6,187 bases of DNA from Candidatus Agathobaculum merdigallinarum (GCA_019115425.1 DXDO01000031.1:1-6187); one strand, 5' to 3'; positions 1-5,531 are shown, counted from the stretch's first letter. A program made the numbers and translations. Notes: generated by a model from the sequence alone, not told the origin.

Positions 1-1
1 G

Positions 2-673
2 GACATCGACGCGGCCATGGCGGGCGCGGCGGAAGCGCGCAAAGCCTTCCTGACCGGCACCGACCACGACTGCGCGAAATACGCGGCGCTGCGCAATATT
101 CTGCACCAGAAGGGCAAGGCGATGGAGATCCTCGTCAACTACGAGCCTGCACTCGTCATGCTGGGCGAGTGGTTCAAGCAGCTGTTCGACGAGTCCGAGG
201 GTAAGGACCACAAGGGCATCTTCGCGACCTCGGCCAACTTCTCGACCGACCTGCACTCGATCGGCCAGTTCATCCAGGACGGCACGCGCAATATGTTTGA
301 GACCGTTGTCTGGGTGCGCGAGCCGCGCTCGGAGAGCTATATTGAGGAGACTGCCGAGGATATCGACGGTCTGAACTACCTCGCGGGCAAGAGCGTGCAG
401 TTCGTCAACTCTAAGGCGTATCAGGGCACGCTGATGGCGCATATGGACGGCGGCACGCCCAATATCATCATCGAGATCGACAAGGCGGACGCATGGCACT
501 TCGGCTATCTGGTGTACTTCTTTGAGAAGGCGTGCGGCATCTCCGGCTATCTGCTGGGCGTCAACCCGTTCAACCAGCCGGGCGTCGAGGCGTACAAGAA
601 GAACATGTTCGCCCTGCTCGGCAAGCCGGGCTTTGAGGAGAGACGCAAGGAGCTCGAAAGCCGGCTCGGTTGA
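2..673 (+). CDS. pgi: Glucose-6-phosphate isomerase, C-terminal part (5' end outside window)
   Basis: This enzyme interconverts glucose 6-phosphate and fructose 6-phosphate in the cytoplasm, in glycolysis and gluconeogenesis. The frame is open from base 2, and the codons before the first ATG (17) read DIDAA, matching the family's interior, so the gene began upstream; ATG 17 is not the true start. About 223 residues are present, roughly half of the usual 450 for Firmicute enzymes. Visible hallmarks are the stretch FSTDLHSIGQFIQDG (about residue 80, counting from base 2), which holds a conserved His in the active-site region, and the C-terminal family signature NPFNQPGVEAYKK, which holds the catalytic-region Lys. 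The C-terminus (ERRKELESRL) looks complete. The stop codon lies inside the first of several hairpins. The identification is confident; nothing suggests a broken gene. Confidence 0.96.
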   Translation, partial: DIDAAMAGAAEARKAFLTGTDHDCAKYAALRNILHQKGKAMEILVNYEPALVMLGEWFKQLFDESEGKDHKGIFATSANFSTDLHSIGQFIQDGTRNMFETVVWVREPRSESYIEETAEDIDGLNYLAGKSVQFVNSKAYQGTLMAHMDGGTPNIIIEIDKADAWHFGYLVYFFEKACGISGYLLGVNPFNQPGVEAYKKNMFALLGKPGFEERRKELESRLG

Positions 674-691
674 AGCGAGCCGCTTCAACCG
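667..691. repeat. Perfect 11-bp inverted repeat overlapping the pgi stop codon
   Basis: Bases 667-677 (cggttgaagcg) pair exactly with 681-691 (cgcttcaaccg), leaving a 3-base loop (agc). The stem contains the pgi stop codon at 671-673. No T-tract follows, so this is not an ordinary intrinsic terminator. It could protect the pgi mRNA 3' end or be one arm of a dispersed palindromic element together with the hairpins that follow. Confidence 0.8.
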
Positions 692-692
692 A

Positions 693-724
693 AGGCTTTG
701 CCGAACAAAGTTCGGACAAAGCCT
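693..724. repeat. Long bulged hairpin downstream of pgi
   Basis: Bases 693-706 (aggctttgccgaac) pair with 710-724 through a 3-base loop (aaa). The 14-bp stem is broken only by a single bulged A at 716. The hairpin starts two bases after the previous one ends and also lacks a T-run. It is part of the stacked palindromes between pgi and its terminator. A weaker 5-bp stem (727-731 with 739-743) follows. Confidence 0.75.
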
Positions 725-774
725 GAGCGCGATATTTGCGCGCCGCGATGCGTCACACAAAATCGCTTTCCTGT

Positions 775-807
775 ATCAAATCCGAGGTGCATACCCTCGG
801 ATTTGAT
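775..807. repeat. 13-bp perfect inverted repeat before the pgi terminator
   Basis: Bases 775-787 (atcaaatccgagg) pair exactly with 795-807 (cctcggatttgat) around a 7-base loop. The next stem, the likely terminator, begins at the adjacent base 808, so the two hairpins are directly stacked. No T-tract separates them. The role is unknown; it may be mRNA 3'-end stabilisation or part of a palindromic repeat unit. Confidence 0.7.
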
Positions 808-842
808 GAAACCGGCCGCAGACCGCGGCCGGTTTCTGTTTT
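808..842 (+). terminator. Intrinsic terminator of pgi
   Basis: A 12-bp GC-rich perfect stem joins 808-819 (gaaaccggccgc) to 825-836 (gcggccggtttc) with a 5-base loop (agacc). The T-rich tract tgtttt follows at 837-842. It lies downstream of pgi and before the next promoter, so it separates the two transcription units. Confidence 0.85.
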
Positions 843-881
843 ATGCGCGCCTGCGGCGCGGCGTGGGGGAAGATGCCTCTT

Positions 882-908
882 TTGTTCGGCGCGCGGCTAT
901 GGTATACT
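882..908 (+). promoter_or_regulatory. Sigma-A-type promoter with extended -10
   Basis: The -10 hexamer TATACT is at 903-908 and is preceded by TG at 900-901, one base away, forming an extended -10. A weak -35 candidate, TTGTTC at 882-887, is 15 bases upstream; shifting by one base gives TTTGTT with a 16-base spacer. Transcription would start near 915, about 26 bases before the ATG at 941. The site sits between the pgi terminator and the four-gene cluster it probably drives. Confidence 0.6.
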
Positions 909-940
909 GGAGGCAGGATAGACAGGATGGAGGGAAGCAT

Positions 941-1240
941 ATGAAATTACCGAGGAAATGGTCAAAAATCGGGCACGGCTTGCTGCTGGCAGGCGTGATC
1001 GGGCTTCTTCTTGAGCTGTTGTTTTGGATACCGAACATGGAGGTCGGTTGGAAAGATATCGCGGCTGTCATTTGGATGGTGTTGAGCATCGTGTTTGCGT
1101 TCGGCGGTTTGGCGCTTTTGAAGTGGAAATGCAAATGCCCGCACTGCGGCAGATGGAGCGCGCCGCCGTGGCCGTGGTCGGAAGATGCCGTCCGGTTCTG
1201 TCCGCACTGTGGCAACAGGCTGGAATACGACGATACATAA
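941..1240 (+). CDS. Small membrane protein with C-terminal zinc ribbon
   Basis: This 99-residue protein does not match a named family that I recognise. Two hydrophobic segments, about residues 11-31 and 38-60, should span the membrane. A Lys/Cys-rich junction follows, then two CPHCG knuckles at residues 66-70 and 87-91 separated by a Trp/Pro-rich loop. The four Cys pairs form a typical zinc-ribbon scaffold, probably cytoplasmic. The frame is open upstream to 698, but ATG 941 is preferred: GGAGGG at 929-934 lies 6 bases before it, and the promoter starts transcription near 915. The next gene follows after 14 bases, so the two are probably co-transcribed. The function is unknown; membrane-anchored zinc ribbons can serve assembly or regulatory roles, but nothing here decides that. 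Confidence 0.85.
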   Translation: MKLPRKWSKIGHGLLLAGVIGLLLELLFWIPNMEVGWKDIAAVIWMVLSIVFAFGGLALLKWKCKCPHCGRWSAPPWPWSEDAVRFCPHCGNRLEYDDT

Positions 1241-1254
1241 AAGTGGAGGGAAAA

Positions 1255-1806
1255 ATGACAAAAAAGGACAGGATAGCGGGATCTCAAACGTGGTTTTTAT
1301 ATTTCTGGACGTACTGCGTGCTCGGCTGGTGCTACGAGGTGTTTCTCGAGGTCGTGGTGTACCGCTGGGGCTTTTCCAACCGCGGCTTTCTGTGGGGGCC
1401 GTATCTGCCGGTGTACGGCGTGGGCGCGCTGCTCATTCTGGGCTGCCTGCGCGGGCTGACGAAAAAGCCGCTGCGCGTGGGGCGGGTCAACCTTATGCCG
1501 GCGGTCGTGTTCCTTGCGGTGGTGGCGCTGACGACCGTGGTCGAGCTGATCGCAAGCTATCTGCTCGAGTGGATGACCGGTGGCTGGCTGTGGGACTACA
1601 CGCGCTATGCCATCCAGTGGCAGGGGCGCATCTGCCTGAGCGCGAGCCTGCGGTTCGGCGTAGGCGGCATGATCATCCTGTATCTTTTGCAGCCGCTGCT
1701 TGAAAAGGGCATGGACTGGCTGGGTGACCGGCGGCGCCGGATCGCGTTTGCGGTGTTGTTCACCGTATTCGTGCTGGACTGCATCGTCCGCGTGATACGG
1801 CTATAA
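1255..1806 (+). CDS. CmpB/TMEM229-family membrane protein (putative ABC transporter type IV permease)
   Basis: This 183-residue integral membrane protein has about five hydrophobic segments (roughly residues 12-34, 43-65, 80-105, 127-149 and 161-181). It fits the family annotated as putative ABC-transporter type IV or CmpB/TMEM229. Hallmarks are LGWCYEVF near residue 23, NRGFLWGPYLPVYG at 42-55, a charged-polar ELIASYLLEW segment at 97-106, WDYT at 113-116, and a GRICL motif at 124-128. The family's transport role is an annotation tradition, and no ATPase partner is encoded nearby. The start at ATG 1255 is supported by GGAGGG at 1245-1250. An open frame extending back to 1024 is only the read-through of the preceding gene's region. 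A shorter relative of this protein lies two genes downstream. Confidence 0.85.
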   Translation: MTKKDRIAGSQTWFLYFWTYCVLGWCYEVFLEVVVYRWGFSNRGFLWGPYLPVYGVGALLILGCLRGLTKKPLRVGRVNLMPAVVFLAVVALTTVVELIASYLLEWMTGGWLWDYTRYAIQWQGRICLSASLRFGVGGMIILYLLQPLLEKGMDWLGDRRRRIAFAVLFTVFVLDCIVRVIRL

Positions 1807-1830
1807 AATTTTGAAACGGGGAAACCAACA

Positions 1831-2283
1831 ATGAAGAAAATCTATCTTGCGGGCTTTGATGTATTCGCGCCGGACGCCAAGCAGCGCGGCGCAAAGATGA
1901 AAATGTTATGCGCCGAGCGCGGCTTTATCGGCCTGTATCCGTTCGACAACGAGGCGGATAACGCGCCGGATATTTTCGCCGGCAACTGCGGCCTGATCGA
2001 CCAGGCGGATATCGTGATCGCGAACCTCAACCCCTTCCGCGGGGACGAGCCGGACAGCGGCACCTGCTTTGAGGTCGGCTATGCCTTTGCCAAAGGCAAA
2101 ACCGTCTACGGCTACGTGTCGGACGCGCGCACGCTGCAGGAAAAGCTGGGCGAAACGGATAAAGACGGCTTTTCGGTCGAGAATTTCGGCCTGCCGCTTA
2201 ACCTGATGCTTTCGTGCGCGGCGAAGATCGTCGAAGGCGATTTTGCAAAAGCGCTTGCAGTCTGCGCAGCCGAGCAGGCATAA
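1831..2283 (+). CDS. Nucleoside 2-deoxyribosyltransferase-family protein
   Basis: This 150-residue cytoplasmic protein has the Rossmann-like fold signature of nucleoside 2-deoxyribosyltransferases, which move deoxyribose between bases in nucleotide salvage or hydrolyse modified nucleosides. The N-terminus reads IYLAGFDVF (residues 4-12), equivalent to the family's YLAGP loop. ADIVIANLNPFRG (59-71) leads into DSGTCFEVGYAFAKGK (75-90); Asp75 and Glu81 have the six-residue spacing of the conserved Asp and nucleophilic Glu of characterised enzymes. LPLNLMLS near 121-128 matches the conserved Asn-containing C-terminal segment. The length is typical. The ribosome binding site is weak (acgggga at 1816-1822). 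It lies 24 bases after the preceding membrane protein, within the same probable operon. The family is well supported, but the substrate cannot be inferred; related small enzymes act on damaged or modified nucleotides. Confidence 0.9.
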   Translation: MKKIYLAGFDVFAPDAKQRGAKMKMLCAERGFIGLYPFDNEADNAPDIFAGNCGLIDQADIVIANLNPFRGDEPDSGTCFEVGYAFAKGKTVYGYVSDARTLQEKLGETDKDGFSVENFGLPLNLMLSCAAKIVEGDFAKALAVCAAEQA

Positions 2284-2323
2284 CCAAAACAAAAAATGGC
2301 ACACTAAGTCCCGGTGATTTGTG

Positions 2324-2677
2324 ATGAAAAAACAAACAGCGGGGCTTTTTCTTTTGGGGGCGGGCGGCTATTCGCTGCTCGAGATCGCGTGGCGCGGCTA
2401 CACGCACTGGACCATGGCGCTGACCGGCGGCGCAGTGCTGGTGGGGCTGAACCACCTGCGTGCCCGCGTCAAGGACGAAAAACCGCTTGCACGCTGCCTG
2501 TGCGGCGCGGCGTGCATCACGGCGGCGGAATATGTGGTCGGCTGCACGGTCAACCGCGTGTACCACATGAACGTGTGGGACTATTCGCGCGAGCGCGGCA
2601 ACATCCAGGGGCAGGTGTGTCCAAAATACGCCGCGCTTTGGGTCGCGCTTGCCGCGCCCTTTATGCTGCCCAAATAA
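2324..2677 (+). CDS. Short CmpB/TMEM229-like membrane protein
   Basis: This 117-residue membrane protein has about three or four hydrophobic segments (roughly residues 5-21, 28-45, 57-76 and 102-115). GYSLLEIAWRGYTHWTMALTGG (split as GYSLLEIAWRG and THWTMALTGG), the Glu-containing AAEYVVGCTVNRVY (67-80), VWDYS (84-88) and GNIQGQVCPKYAALW (92-106) match small clostridial proteins annotated as putative ABC transporter permeases. The WDYS...GNIxGQxC layout parallels WDYT...GRICL in the 183-residue protein upstream, so the two appear related. The start is ATG 2324: GGTGA at 2313-2317 is 6 bases before it, whereas the adjacent GTG 2321 would be only 3 away. It closes the four-gene cluster; no terminator is visible before the next promoter. 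Confidence 0.75.
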   Translation: MKKQTAGLFLLGAGGYSLLEIAWRGYTHWTMALTGGAVLVGLNHLRARVKDEKPLARCLCGAACITAAEYVVGCTVNRVYHMNVWDYSRERGNIQGQVCPKYAALWVALAAPFMLPK

Positions 2678-2682
2678 AAACC

Positions 2683-2712
2683 TTGCAATACGGGGCGCGG
2701 CAGGCGTATAAT
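2683..2712 (+). promoter_or_regulatory. Near-consensus sigma-A promoter for the coaX homologue and ECF S gene
   Basis: TTGCAA at 2683-2688 and a perfect TATAAT at 2707-2712 are separated by 18 bases. Transcription would start near 2719. This places the in-frame ATG at 2711 inside the -10 box and upstream of the transcript, which confirms ATG 2747 as the start of the next gene. The promoter begins 5 bases after the stop of the preceding gene and defines a separate transcription unit. Confidence 0.85.
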
Positions 2713-2746
2713 GGCGTTGGCAATATGCCGGAAAAGGAGATGCGCC

Positions 2747-3526
2747 ATGCTGATCGCAGTCATAGCAGACAACAGCCATATCCGTGTCAATGGGTTCAAG
2801 GGAGACGAGCTCGCAATGACCGCTTCCATTGCAACCGAACCGCGGCAGACGGTTGACTACTATATCTGTATATTCGATCAGCTGTTTTCGTTCAACGGCG
2901 TGAAAAAGGAACGGATCGAGGGCGTTGTGCTCGGCTCGGTCGTGCCGCAGCTGACAGGCGCGCTGAGCAGCGCGCTGGGCTGGGTGACCGGACGGCGGGT
3001 GCTGAACGTATCGAGCGGGGTCAAGACCGGTCTGAACATCCGGTCGGATCAGCCGCAGCAGGTCGGCGCGGACCGTGTCGCGGCGGCAGTCGCGGCCAAG
3101 GCGCGCGGCAAGCTGCCCTGCGTAGTGGTGGACTGCGGCGCCGCGACCACCTTCACCGTGCTCGACCAGGACGGCGCGCTGGTCGCTTCCGCGATCACAG
3201 CGGGCGTGCGCATGTCGCTTGACGCGCTGCACGCGCAGTCGGCGCAGCTGCCGACGGTCGCGCTGGATAACGGCGTGAAATACGACGTGCTGGCGCGCAA
3301 CACCGCGGATGCGATGCGCGTGGGCGCGGTGGTCGGCGCGGCGGCGATGATCGACGGTATGGTCGCGCGGTACGCCGAAGCGCTGGGCGAAACGCCGCAG
3401 GTGTGGCTGACCGGCGAGGGCGGACAGCTGGTTGCGCGGCATATCGAGACCTGCTGGGACGGCGCGGACGATCTGGTATTCGAGGGACTGCGCCTGATCT
3501 GGGAGAAAAACCACCCGAACCGGTAA
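2747..3526 (+). CDS. coaX: Type III pantothenate kinase homologue with altered phosphate-binding motif
   Basis: Type III pantothenate kinases phosphorylate pantothenate, the first step of coenzyme A synthesis, in the cytoplasm using an acetate/sugar-kinase/Hsp70-type fold. This 259-residue protein has the usual length and layout: GVKTGLNIR (91-99), VGADR (106-110), VVVDCGAATTFTVLD (126-140), AITAGVRMSLDAL (149-161), LARNTADAM (182-190), LTGEGG (221-226) and FEGLRLIWEKN (245-255). The N-terminus is odd. Where the family has DxGNT, this protein reads VIADNSHI (residues 5-12), so the conserved Asp is Ile and the Gly is Asp, while the Asn is kept. Activity is therefore uncertain; it may be a divergent kinase or a catalytically impaired paralogue. 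The start at ATG 2747 has AGGAG at 2735-2739, 7 bases away. The ECF S component gene follows after 63 bases. Confidence 0.88.
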   Translation: MLIAVIADNSHIRVNGFKGDELAMTASIATEPRQTVDYYICIFDQLFSFNGVKKERIEGVVLGSVVPQLTGALSSALGWVTGRRVLNVSSGVKTGLNIRSDQPQQVGADRVAAAVAAKARGKLPCVVVDCGAATTFTVLDQDGALVASAITAGVRMSLDALHAQSAQLPTVALDNGVKYDVLARNTADAMRVGAVVGAAAMIDGMVARYAEALGETPQVWLTGEGGQLVARHIETCWDGADDLVFEGLRLIWEKNHPNR

Positions 3527-3589
3527 AATGCCAGAATAAGCCCTGTACCCGACGATGAGGGCGGGACGGGAGCAGGAGGAAAAGTAAAT

Positions 3590-4342
3590 ATGAAAAGCAA
3601 GACATTTGATATCCGAACCATGACGCAGCTGGCGCTGCTGACGGCGATCACGCTGGTGCTGGCGTATACGCCGATCGGCTATCTGCCGCTCGGGCCATTC
3701 AATGTGTCCTTCCTGTCCGTGCCGGTGTGCATCGGCGCGGTGGTCATGGGGCCGGGCGTGGGCGCGTTCCTCGGGCTGGTATTCGGCCTGACGAGCTTCG
3801 GCAACGCTTTAAGCGGCGGCTCGGTGATGGGCGTGGCGCTGATGGCGGTCAGTCCGGTGGGCTATTTCGTGCAGTCGGTCGTGGGCCGTGTGCTCATGGG
3901 CCTGTGTACGGGCCTGATCTTCCGTGCGGTGCGCAGGGTGGATAAGCGCGGCTTTGTCAGCTATGTGGCCGCCGCGGTGAGCGCCCCGCTGCTCAACACC
4001 GTGTTTTACATGGGCCTGATGTGCCTGATCTTCTACAACTGCGACTATGTGCAGAATATGGTCGCCACGACCGGAGCAGCCAACCCCATCCTGTTCGTGC
4101 TGGCGGTCGTCGGCGTGCAGGGACTGGTCGAGGTAGTGGTGTGCGGTGTGATCGGCTGCATCATCAGCAAGGCGGTCGATGCGGCGCTGGGACGACGTAC
4201 AGCGGCGCGGTCGGCGGCCGTTCCAGCCGAGGCGCTCGCAGAGGGCGCAAACGGCTACCTACCGCCCGCTGAACCGACTGCGGCAGAGGAGCAGGAGGTC
4301 ACAGTTGTGATGCCTGTAGCGGATAAAACGTCTGAAAAATAA
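3590..4342 (+). CDS. ECF transporter S component, possibly for pantothenate
   Basis: This 250-residue protein has about six hydrophobic segments over residues 12-195 and is the substrate-binding S component of an energy-coupling factor importer. It would capture a vitamin at the membrane and work with a shared EcfA/EcfA'/EcfT module, which is not encoded here. The first helix contains LALLTAITLVLA (14-25), whose small-residue pattern fits the helix that contacts EcfT. PLGPFNVSFLSVPVCIGA (33-50) and GAFLGLVFGLTSFGN (58-72) are typical of the family, as is APLLNTVFYMGL in a later helix. Substrate is inferred only from pairing with a pantothenate kinase homologue. Residues about 201-250 form a hydrophilic Ala/Pro/Glu-rich tail that is longer than usual. 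The start has AGGAGG at 3574-3579. A strong terminator follows 12 bases after the stop. Confidence 0.88.
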   Translation: MKSKTFDIRTMTQLALLTAITLVLAYTPIGYLPLGPFNVSFLSVPVCIGAVVMGPGVGAFLGLVFGLTSFGNALSGGSVMGVALMAVSPVGYFVQSVVGRVLMGLCTGLIFRAVRRVDKRGFVSYVAAAVSAPLLNTVFYMGLMCLIFYNCDYVQNMVATTGAANPILFVLAVVGVQGLVEVVVCGVIGCIISKAVDAALGRRTAARSAAVPAEALAEGANGYLPPAEPTAAEEQEVTVVMPVADKTSEK

Positions 4343-4353
4343 AAATCAGCCGG

Positions 4354-4397
4354 AAACGGCGGTTTCTTCCAATTTAGCGGGAGAAACCGCCGTTTTT
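4354..4397 (+). terminator. Intrinsic terminator after the ECF S component gene
   Basis: Bases 4354-4367 (aaacggcggtttct) pair perfectly with 4382-4395 (agaaaccgccgttt). The loop can be shortened by extra CC/GG pairing at 4369-4370 with 4379-4380. A five-T tract runs over 4393-4397. The A-rich left flank means it could also work in the opposite direction. It ends the coaX homologue-ECF S unit. Confidence 0.92.
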
Positions 4398-4509
4398 GCA
4401 TCTTAGAAAACCTTTCCACGGCCAAAGGCTGAGCGCACAGCCAAAAATCCCAAGGGAATAGCAAAGGTTCACAGGCTTTTCTCTGCCCTCGCGTGGCATA
4501 GTAAAAAAC

Positions 4510-4516
4510 GGAGGTG
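4510..4516 (+). promoter_or_regulatory. Ribosome binding site that fixes the spoIVB-like start
   Basis: GGAGGTG is a near-perfect anti-16S complement. It overlaps an in-frame GTG at 4514, which therefore cannot be the start. The next in-frame GTG, at 4523, lies 6 bases downstream, the ideal spacing, and is chosen. No convincing sigma-F, sigma-G or sigma-A promoter was found in the 112 bases between the terminator and this site. Confidence 0.8.
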
Positions 4517-4522
4517 AAAAAA

Positions 4523-5416
4523 GTGCATCAAAGCAAAGCGAAAAAAATCGCAATTTCCTTGCTTCTGACCCTTGCGATGCTGGTTTCCGCGCAGGCGGCC
4601 GAGATCTCCTCGCTTATCCCGATCGGGCACACGGTGGGGATCAAGATGAGCGCGGAAGGCGTTCTGGTCGTGCAGCTGAGCGATGTGCAGACCGGAGACG
4701 GTGCGGTCTGTCCCGCGCGTGACGCCGGCATCGCCGAGGGCGACATGATCGTCAGCGTAAACGGCGCCTCAATCAGCTCTAACGATGATCTGCAAAAACA
4801 GATCGCGCTTTCCGGCGGGCAACCGGTGGAGCTTGAAGTGGTGCGCGACGGCGCGAGCCAGACGATAACGGCGACGCCGTGCGCGGACGAGGACGGCGTG
4901 TACCGTATCGGCGTGCTCGCGCGCGACAGCATGGCAGGCATCGGCACGCTGACCTATGTCGATCCGGAGACCGGCGCATACGGCTCGCTCGGCCACGGGA
5001 TCTGTGACAGCGAGACCGGCGTGCTCATGCCGCTGAAAGAGGGCAGCCTGATTTACTCGATCGTCGGCTCGGTGCAGCGCGGCGAGGTCGGGGAACCGGG
5101 CGCGCTGCAAGGCGAATTTACCACCGACGGCACGCTGGGCACGGTGGAAGAAAATACCGAAAGCGGGATTTTCGGCACCATGACGGACAGCTCTCTTTAT
5201 GCGTCGCTGGAATCCGTTCCAGTCGCATCCGAGGATGAGATCCAGGTAGGCGACGCAGAGATCCTGACCAATGTGGAAGGAGACGTCGTCGAAAAGTATT
5301 CTGTGCAGGTTATCAAGGTTTATCCGGCGGACGACAAATACGGCCGCGGCATGATGCTGCGCGTCACCGATCCGGAACTGCTGGAGAAAACCGGCGGCAT
5401 CGTGCAGGGCATGTGA
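4523..5416 (+). CDS. spoIVB: SpoIVB-type S55 serine peptidase, truncated before the catalytic serine
   Basis: SpoIVB is made in the forespore, crosses its inner membrane and triggers pro-sigma-K activation in Bacillus by cleaving SpoIVFA. This 297-residue protein has a signal/anchor segment (about 8-25, ending AQAAE), LIPIGHTVGIKMSAEGVLVV (31-50), a PDZ domain (about 55-120: AGIAEGDMIVSVNG, 68-81) and an S55 peptidase domain starting at RDSMAGIGTLTYVDP (134-148). The catalytic His is His158 in SLGHGI. The end reads LRVTDPELLEKTGGIVQGM and then stops at TGA 5414-5416. Family members continue here with SGSP, which contains the catalytic Ser, and roughly 40-60 more residues. The gene therefore lacks its nucleophile and is probably inactive, unless rejoined to a missing 3' part. 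No frameshift continuation of the C-terminus is visible downstream. GTG 4523 is the start chosen from the ribosome binding site. Confidence 0.9.
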   Translation: MHQSKAKKIAISLLLTLAMLVSAQAAEISSLIPIGHTVGIKMSAEGVLVVQLSDVQTGDGAVCPARDAGIAEGDMIVSVNGASISSNDDLQKQIALSGGQPVELEVVRDGASQTITATPCADEDGVYRIGVLARDSMAGIGTLTYVDPETGAYGSLGHGICDSETGVLMPLKEGSLIYSIVGSVQRGEVGEPGALQGEFTTDGTLGTVEENTESGIFGTMTDSSLYASLESVPVASEDEIQVGDAEILTNVEGDVVEKYSVQVIKVYPADDKYGRGMMLRVTDPELLEKTGGIVQGM

Positions 5417-5418
5417 GT
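5411..5418. other. Candidate junction: insertion or deletion boundary inside spoIVB
   Basis: Codon conservation with SpoIVB proteins runs up to ATG 5411-5413 and ceases at the next codon, a TGA. To the left is typical GC-rich coding sequence; to the right is AT-richer noncoding sequence (for example 18 G+C in the 60 bases 5521-5580). This fits the end of an integrated element or a deletion endpoint. No integrase gene, terminal inverted repeat or target duplication can be seen, because the other end lies outside the window. Confidence 0.55.
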
Positions 5419-5531
5419 GTTATATAATAAGAACAACACAGGAATTGTCTCAAAATGAGATGGTTTTGGCGTTTTTCCCTTTTCATTGACCTTGAAAAGT
5501 GCGTCGTGCGCAGACGCGGGAAGACTCTACA

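Noticed and set aside
698..940. Upstream extension of the zinc-ribbon membrane protein frame
   Set aside because: The extension would run through hairpins, the pgi terminator and the promoter; ATG 941 has a proper ribosome binding site and gives a coherent membrane protein.
1024..1254. Upstream extension of the 183-residue membrane protein frame
   Set aside because: It overlaps the preceding gene in another frame; GGAGGG before ATG 1255 and the family N-terminus fix the start.
2711..2746. Earlier in-frame ATG for the coaX homologue
   Set aside because: ATG 2711 overlaps the -10 box and lies before the predicted transcript start; the added residues do not match the family.
2198..3514. 438-codon open frame on the minus strand
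   Set aside because: It lies opposite a deoxyribosyltransferase end, a membrane protein and a pantothenate kinase homologue, all with clear motifs and ribosome binding sites. Its translation is Arg/His/Ala-rich and low in sense, as expected for the complement of GC-rich genes.
3541..3571. Hairpin between the coaX homologue and the ECF S gene as a riboswitch or terminator
   Set aside because: The pairing is broken by bulges, lacks a T-tract, and the 63-base gap is too short for a known riboswitch aptamer; it probably does not interrupt transcription.
4497..4503. CATAGTA as a sigma-G -10 element for spoIVB
   Set aside because: It fits CATnnTA, but no -35 (GMATR-like) is at proper spacing; the nearest, GAATA at 4456-4460, is 36 bases away. 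A start there would also fall within the ribosome binding site.
4514..4522. Earlier GTG start for the spoIVB-like gene
   Set aside because: That codon is part of the ribosome binding site GGAGGTG; GTG 4523 has correct spacing.
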